A DNA stretch of 64,000 nt from Brevibacterium limosum (lineage in GTDB: Bacteria > Actinomycetota > Actinomycetes > Actinomycetales > Brevibacteriaceae), in the NCBI RefSeq assembly GCF_011617705.1, contig NZ_CP050154.1, forward strand, positions 2,046,001-2,110,000, written 5' to 3'. Below are positions 61,183 to 64,000 of the stretch, one piece after another. Below the pieces are notes generated by a model. The model was not told where the DNA came from. It ran no database searches and saw only the letters and a list, made by a program, of their open reading frames with translations. Numbering within the stretch: position 1 is the stretch's first letter; every line of letters starts with the position of its first letter. Both the position numbers and the translations under genes were made by a program.

Positions 61183-62876
61183 TTGGCGTTGTCTCCTGTG
61201 AGCTGGGGTTCTGCATGACCGTTCCCGCTGTACTCAAGCAACTCGGGGTGATTGAGGTCGAAGGCAGGCCGTTCAGAACGAATTCGGGGCAATGAGGTGA
61301 AGTTATGCCGCGGGGGCGGACAAGAGGTGGCCCACTCCAGGGATCCGCCATAGCCCCACGGATCATCGACTGTAACCTTCGGAGCGTTGCGATGGGTGAT
61401 CCAGACATTCCAGAAGAATGGGACCATAGACAGACCCAACAGCAGCGAACCGACCGTCGATACCTGATTCATCCATGTGAAGCCGTCCTGCGGAAGGTAA
61501 TCGGCATAGCGACGCGGCATACCGTCGGCGCCCAGCCAGTGCTGCACGAGGAAAGTTGCGTGGAATCCGATGAACAGCATCCAGAAATGAATGTGACCAA
61601 GCTTTTCGTTGAGCATTTTGCCCGTCCACTTCGGCCACCAGAAGTAGAAGCCTGCGAACATCGCGAACACGACGGTGCCGAATACGACGTAGTGGAAGTG
61701 AGCAACGACGAAATAGGTGTCGGAGACCTGCTGGTCGAGCGCAGGACTCGCCAGAATGACGCCGGTGAGTCCGCCGAAGAGGAAGGTAGCCATGAAGCCG
61801 ATAGACCACACGATCGGAGTTTCGAATGTGATCGAACCCCGCCACATTGTGCCGATCCAGTTGAAGAACTTCACCCCTGTCGGGATAGCGATAAGCATTG
61901 TCATAAAGGCGAAGAACGGCAATGCGACAACACCTGTGACATACATATGGTGAGCCCAGACTGTCACAGAAAGAGCCGCGATGGTGATGGTCGCGAAGAC
62001 GAGCTCCTTGTACCCGAAGACCGGCTTTCGGCTGAACACCGGGAAGATTTCGGTCACGATACCGAAGAACGGCAACGCGATGATGTATACCTCCGGGTGG
62101 CCGAAGAACCAGAACAGGTGCTGCCAAAGTATCGGCCCACCGTTTCCGGGACTGAAGACATTCGATCCCAGAATCCTGTCTGAAGCGAGCACCAGCAACG
62201 CGGCTGCCAGGGGCTGGAAAGCCATGAGCACGAGAATCGCGGTGATGAGTACGTTCCAGCAGAAAATCGGCATGCGGAACATCGTCATACCCGGAGCACG
62301 CATCGTAATGATAGTGGCGATGAAGTTGACCGATCCGAGGATCGTTCCGAACCCTTGCAACGCAAGTCCGAGAACCCACAAGTTGCCGCCGGCTCCTGGA
62401 GTGAAGGTCGTATTGCTCAGGGGCGCATAGGCCGTCCAGCCGAATGATGCCGCACCCTGCGGCGTGAGGAACCCGGAGAGAGCCACGAGGCTGCCGAAGA
62501 GGAACATCCAGAATGCGAAGGCATTCAAGCGTGGGAACGCCACATCCGGGGCGCCGATCTGCAACGGCATGATGACGTTGGCGAAGCCGGCGAACAGCGG
62601 TGTGGCGAACATCAGAAGCATCAGGGTGCCGTGCATGGTGAACAGCTGGTTGTACTGTTCTTTGGTTTCCACGATCTGCATACCGGGCTCAAAGAGCTCG
62701 AGGCGGATGATGAGCGCCATCACCCCGCCGACGCAGAAGAAGAAGAACGAACCGATGAGGTACATGTACCCGATCGTCTTATGGTCAGTCGACGTGATCC
62801 AGTCGACGATGATCCGGCCCTTGCTCCGGGGCACAGCCGGAACGTCAAGCGCCGCTTGATTCATCGTGGCAGTCAT
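61179..62876 (-). CDS. ctaD: Cytochrome c oxidase subunit I
   Basis: 565 residues, twelve helices. Metal and proton-channel motifs are [14 protein letters not shown] (Cu-B His and the Tyr cross-link), [11 protein letters not shown] (Cu-B His pair) and [12 protein letters not shown] (haem His pair). It reduces oxygen to water and pumps protons. The start overlaps the ctaC stop by four bases. The C-terminal tail ([20 protein letters not shown]) is typical for actinobacteria. Confidence 0.97.
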   Translation of the reverse strand: MTATMNQAALDVPAVPRSKGRIIVDWITSTDHKTIGYMYLIGSFFFFCVGGVMALIIRLELFEPGMQIVETKEQYNQLFTMHGTLMLLMFATPLFAGFANVIMPLQIGAPDVAFPRLNAFAFWMFLFGSLVALSGFLTPQGAASFGWTAYAPLSNTTFTPGAGGNLWVLGLALQGFGTILGSVNFIATIITMRAPGMTMFRMPIFCWNVLITAILVLMAFQPLAAALLVLASDRILGSNVFSPGNGGPILWQHLFWFFGHPEVYIIALPFFGIVTEIFPVFSRKPVFGYKELVFATITIAALSVTVWAHHMYVTGVVALPFFAFMTMLIAIPTGVKFFNWIGTMWRGSITFETPIVWSIGFMATFLFGGLTGVILASPALDQQVSDTYFVVAHFHYVVFGTVVFAMFAGFYFWWPKWTGKMLNEKLGHIHFWMLFIGFHATFLVQHWLGADGMPRRYADYLPQDGFTWMNQVSTVGSLLLGLSMVPFFWNVWITHRNAPKVTVDDPWGYGGSLEWATSCPPPRHNFTSLPRIRSERPAFDLNHPELLEYSGNGHAEPQLTGDNAK

Positions 62877-63745
62877 TTCTCAGCACCTTCTTTCGGGTAC
62901 CAGTTGCGATCGTACTCCGAACCCAGCTGGCCTGTGTTGCCCTGATCGGCAAGCGACTGTGTGTACTCCTGGTACTCCGCCTTGGATACGACCTTCACAT
63001 TGAACAGCATCTCCGAGTGGTACTCACCGCACAGTTCGGCACACTTGCCGACGTACTCGCCTTCCTTCTCCGCACGCAAGTGCAGACTCTGGTCGCGCCC
63101 GGGAATCATATCGCGCTTCTCGAGGAACGCAGGAACCCAGAAAGAGTGAATGACATCACGAGAATGCAGGCGGATCTCCAGGTCGGTGTCGACGGGAAGA
63201 TATAGGGTCGGCACCTTTTTTGCTGGCTCCGGAGTGCCATCGAGTTCGACCTGTTTGCTGCCGTAGTAGACGTTCTCGGTCTCGTAGTTGAAATCCCACG
63301 CCCACTGCTTGGCAGCGACTTCGATGACCTGCTCACCGGGAGTCCTGTCGTCGACGGTCTTTTCCATAACCTGGACGTTCTGGAAGAAGAATCCGAGCAC
63401 GAGAATGATCGGAGTCACAGTGAAGAGGATTTCAATCGGCATGCTGTAGCGCAACTGCACTGGCAGTCCACGATCATTCTTGCGGCGGCGATAGGCGACC
63501 ATCGCCCACAGCATGAGGCCCCACACGATGATTCCGACGATGAGAAGCGCGATCCAACCGCCGTTCCACAGCGCTGTATAGGCGTCCGTGTGGTTCGTAG
63601 CGCCTTTCGATTCGACGGGGAAAAATCCCGTGGCGATCTGCTCTTTGGTGCAACCCGATAGCAGTACCGGTATCAATACTGCGCTCAGAATGCCGAGCCG
63701 CTTCGCCCAGGACCGCTGCGGTCCTGACTGATTCGGAGAATCCAC
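62873..63745 (-). CDS. ctaC: Cytochrome c oxidase subunit II
   Basis: 290 residues from GTG 63745, with GAAAGG upstream. The lipobox LLSGC suggests lipid anchoring. Two helices ([20 protein letters not shown] and [17 protein letters not shown]) precede the Cu-A domain with [13 protein letters not shown] and [12 protein letters not shown] (two Cys, His, Met, Glu). It accepts electrons from QcrC. It is first in ctaC-ctaD-ctaF. Confidence 0.96.
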   Translation of the reverse strand: MDSPNQSGPQRSWAKRLGILSAVLIPVLLSGCTKEQIATGFFPVESKGATNHTDAYTALWNGGWIALLIVGIIVWGLMLWAMVAYRRRKNDRGLPVQLRYSMPIEILFTVTPIILVLGFFFQNVQVMEKTVDDRTPGEQVIEVAAKQWAWDFNYETENVYYGSKQVELDGTPEPAKKVPTLYLPVDTDLEIRLHSRDVIHSFWVPAFLEKRDMIPGRDQSLHLRAEKEGEYVGKCAELCGEYHSEMLFNVKVVSKAEYQEYTQSLADQGNTGQLGSEYDRNWYPKEGAEK

Positions 63746-63823
63746 GTGCAGCCTTTCACAACGTTCTGCGTCTCCAGGTCAGACCGAGAGACGTGTACTT
63801 ACTCTGTCACCTACAAGACTACC

Positions 63824-63842
63824 GCTACACGCGGTAGAAATT
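63824..63842. promoter_or_regulatory. Dyad GCTAC-N5-GTAGAAATT upstream of ctaCDF
   Basis: GCTAC-acgcg-GTAGAAATT; a longer CTACCGC-N5-GCGGTAG inverted repeat overlaps it (63819-63837). It is about 80 bases before the ctaC start and matches 52724-52742. Confidence 0.55.
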
Positions 63843-63855
63843 CACCTGCAGATGT

Positions 63856-64000
63856 TCATTTGTTGAGAATATCCTGACAGATGCGGCCCCTGAGCGCGGA
63901 ATCTAGGTGCGCGGAGTATTCGAGGCCGCTGATCTCCGACACGCCGAGCGTGGACAAATGTGATGTCTGCCACTGAGTGTCAATGAGCCAGCCCCCCGGT
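63856..64000 (-). CDS. aat: Leucyl/phenylalanyl-tRNA-protein transferase, C-terminal part
   Basis: On the minus strand the frame enters from the right edge and ends with TGA at 63856-63858. The roughly 47 residues read GGWLIDTQWQTSHLSTLGVS, then EYSAHLDSAL, like the LIDxQ-xTxHLxSLG end of Aat. Aat adds Leu or Phe to the N-terminus of proteins so that ClpS/ClpAP can degrade them. The call rests on this short end only. Confidence 0.65.
   Translation of the reverse strand, partial: PGGWLIDTQWQTSHLSTLGVSEISGLEYSAHLDSALRGRICQDILNK

Noticed and set aside
52803..63745. Inversion splitting the cta/qcr locus because the two operons converge
   Set aside because: The convergent order of qcrCAB and ctaC/ctaF is also found in mycobacteria, so it is more likely ancestral; only the insertion debris between them is new.

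Overview
The window is high-GC actinobacterial chromosome. The Pup-proteasome genes, the pafBC-tatAC-helY block, rbpA next to ppm1, an rpf gene, an actinobacterial qcrCAB/ctaCDEF respiratory locus and an HspR-type operator point to the Micrococcales; a Brevibacterium-like organism is my best guess. That is inference from gene content, because no rRNA gene is present. I saw no tRNA or rRNA genes, no CRISPR array and no intact mobile element.

Layout. 1-6.8 kb: end of the proteasomal ATPase gene (mpa/arc), a DUF3054 membrane protein on the other strand, then dop-pup-prcB-prcA-pafA (pupylation, depupylation and the 20S core) and two FKBP-type prolyl isomerases. 7-14 kb: DUF3866, the WYL regulators pafB-pafC, tatA-tatC and helY. 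14-18 kb, minus strand: secA2 and a gene that fuses a 5'-3' flap-type exonuclease to a DEDDh 3'-5' exonuclease. 18-23 kb: a degenerate amidohydrolase-like protein, ppm1, a perfect 66-bp palindrome, rbpA, a glycerophosphodiesterase, an unknown small protein and an RlpA-like protein. 23-30 kb: FAD amine oxidase, APC permease and AraC regulator (probably amine catabolism), then a VOC protein with a UvrA2-type ATPase, then a secreted Rpf.

30-38 kb: a shortened DUF1801 gene, a DUF4442 thioesterase-like gene, a DinB-like pseudogene with one in-frame amber codon, and a four-gene operon (DUF5058 membrane protein, second membrane protein, M20 hydrolase, amidase) behind a TetR-like operator. Ferritin, an AEC permease and an Hsp20 gene with a HAIR operator follow. 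38-49 kb: methyltransferase, aspartate aminotransferase, hydroxyacyl-CoA dehydrogenase, peptide deformylase, pyruvate carboxylase, ParA-like ATPase, MerR regulator, acyltransferase, esterase. 49-57 kb: a membrane protein, a DEDDh/GIY-YIG nuclease, trpD, ctaE and qcrCAB. 57-60.7 kb: about 3.7 kb of decayed IS3 and IS110 transposase fragments around one intact gene, ctaG. 60.8-64 kb, minus strand: ctaC-ctaD-ctaF, then the 3' end of an aat-like gene.

How genes work together. Dop/PafA, Pup, PrcAB and Mpa form one degradation system, and PafBC are DNA-damage regulators in mycobacteria. CtaCDEF with QcrCAB form the cytochrome bcc-aa3 supercomplex, with CtaG as a copper-insertion candidate. The same dyad, GCTAC-N5-GTAGAAATT, lies upstream of both ctaE-qcrCAB and ctaCDF and looks like a shared control site. 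The same RTAAC-N6-RTAAC direct repeat lies upstream of rlpA and rpf. Several genes lack a Shine-Dalgarno site but have a TANNNT box 6-7 bases before the start codon, which suggests leaderless transcripts.
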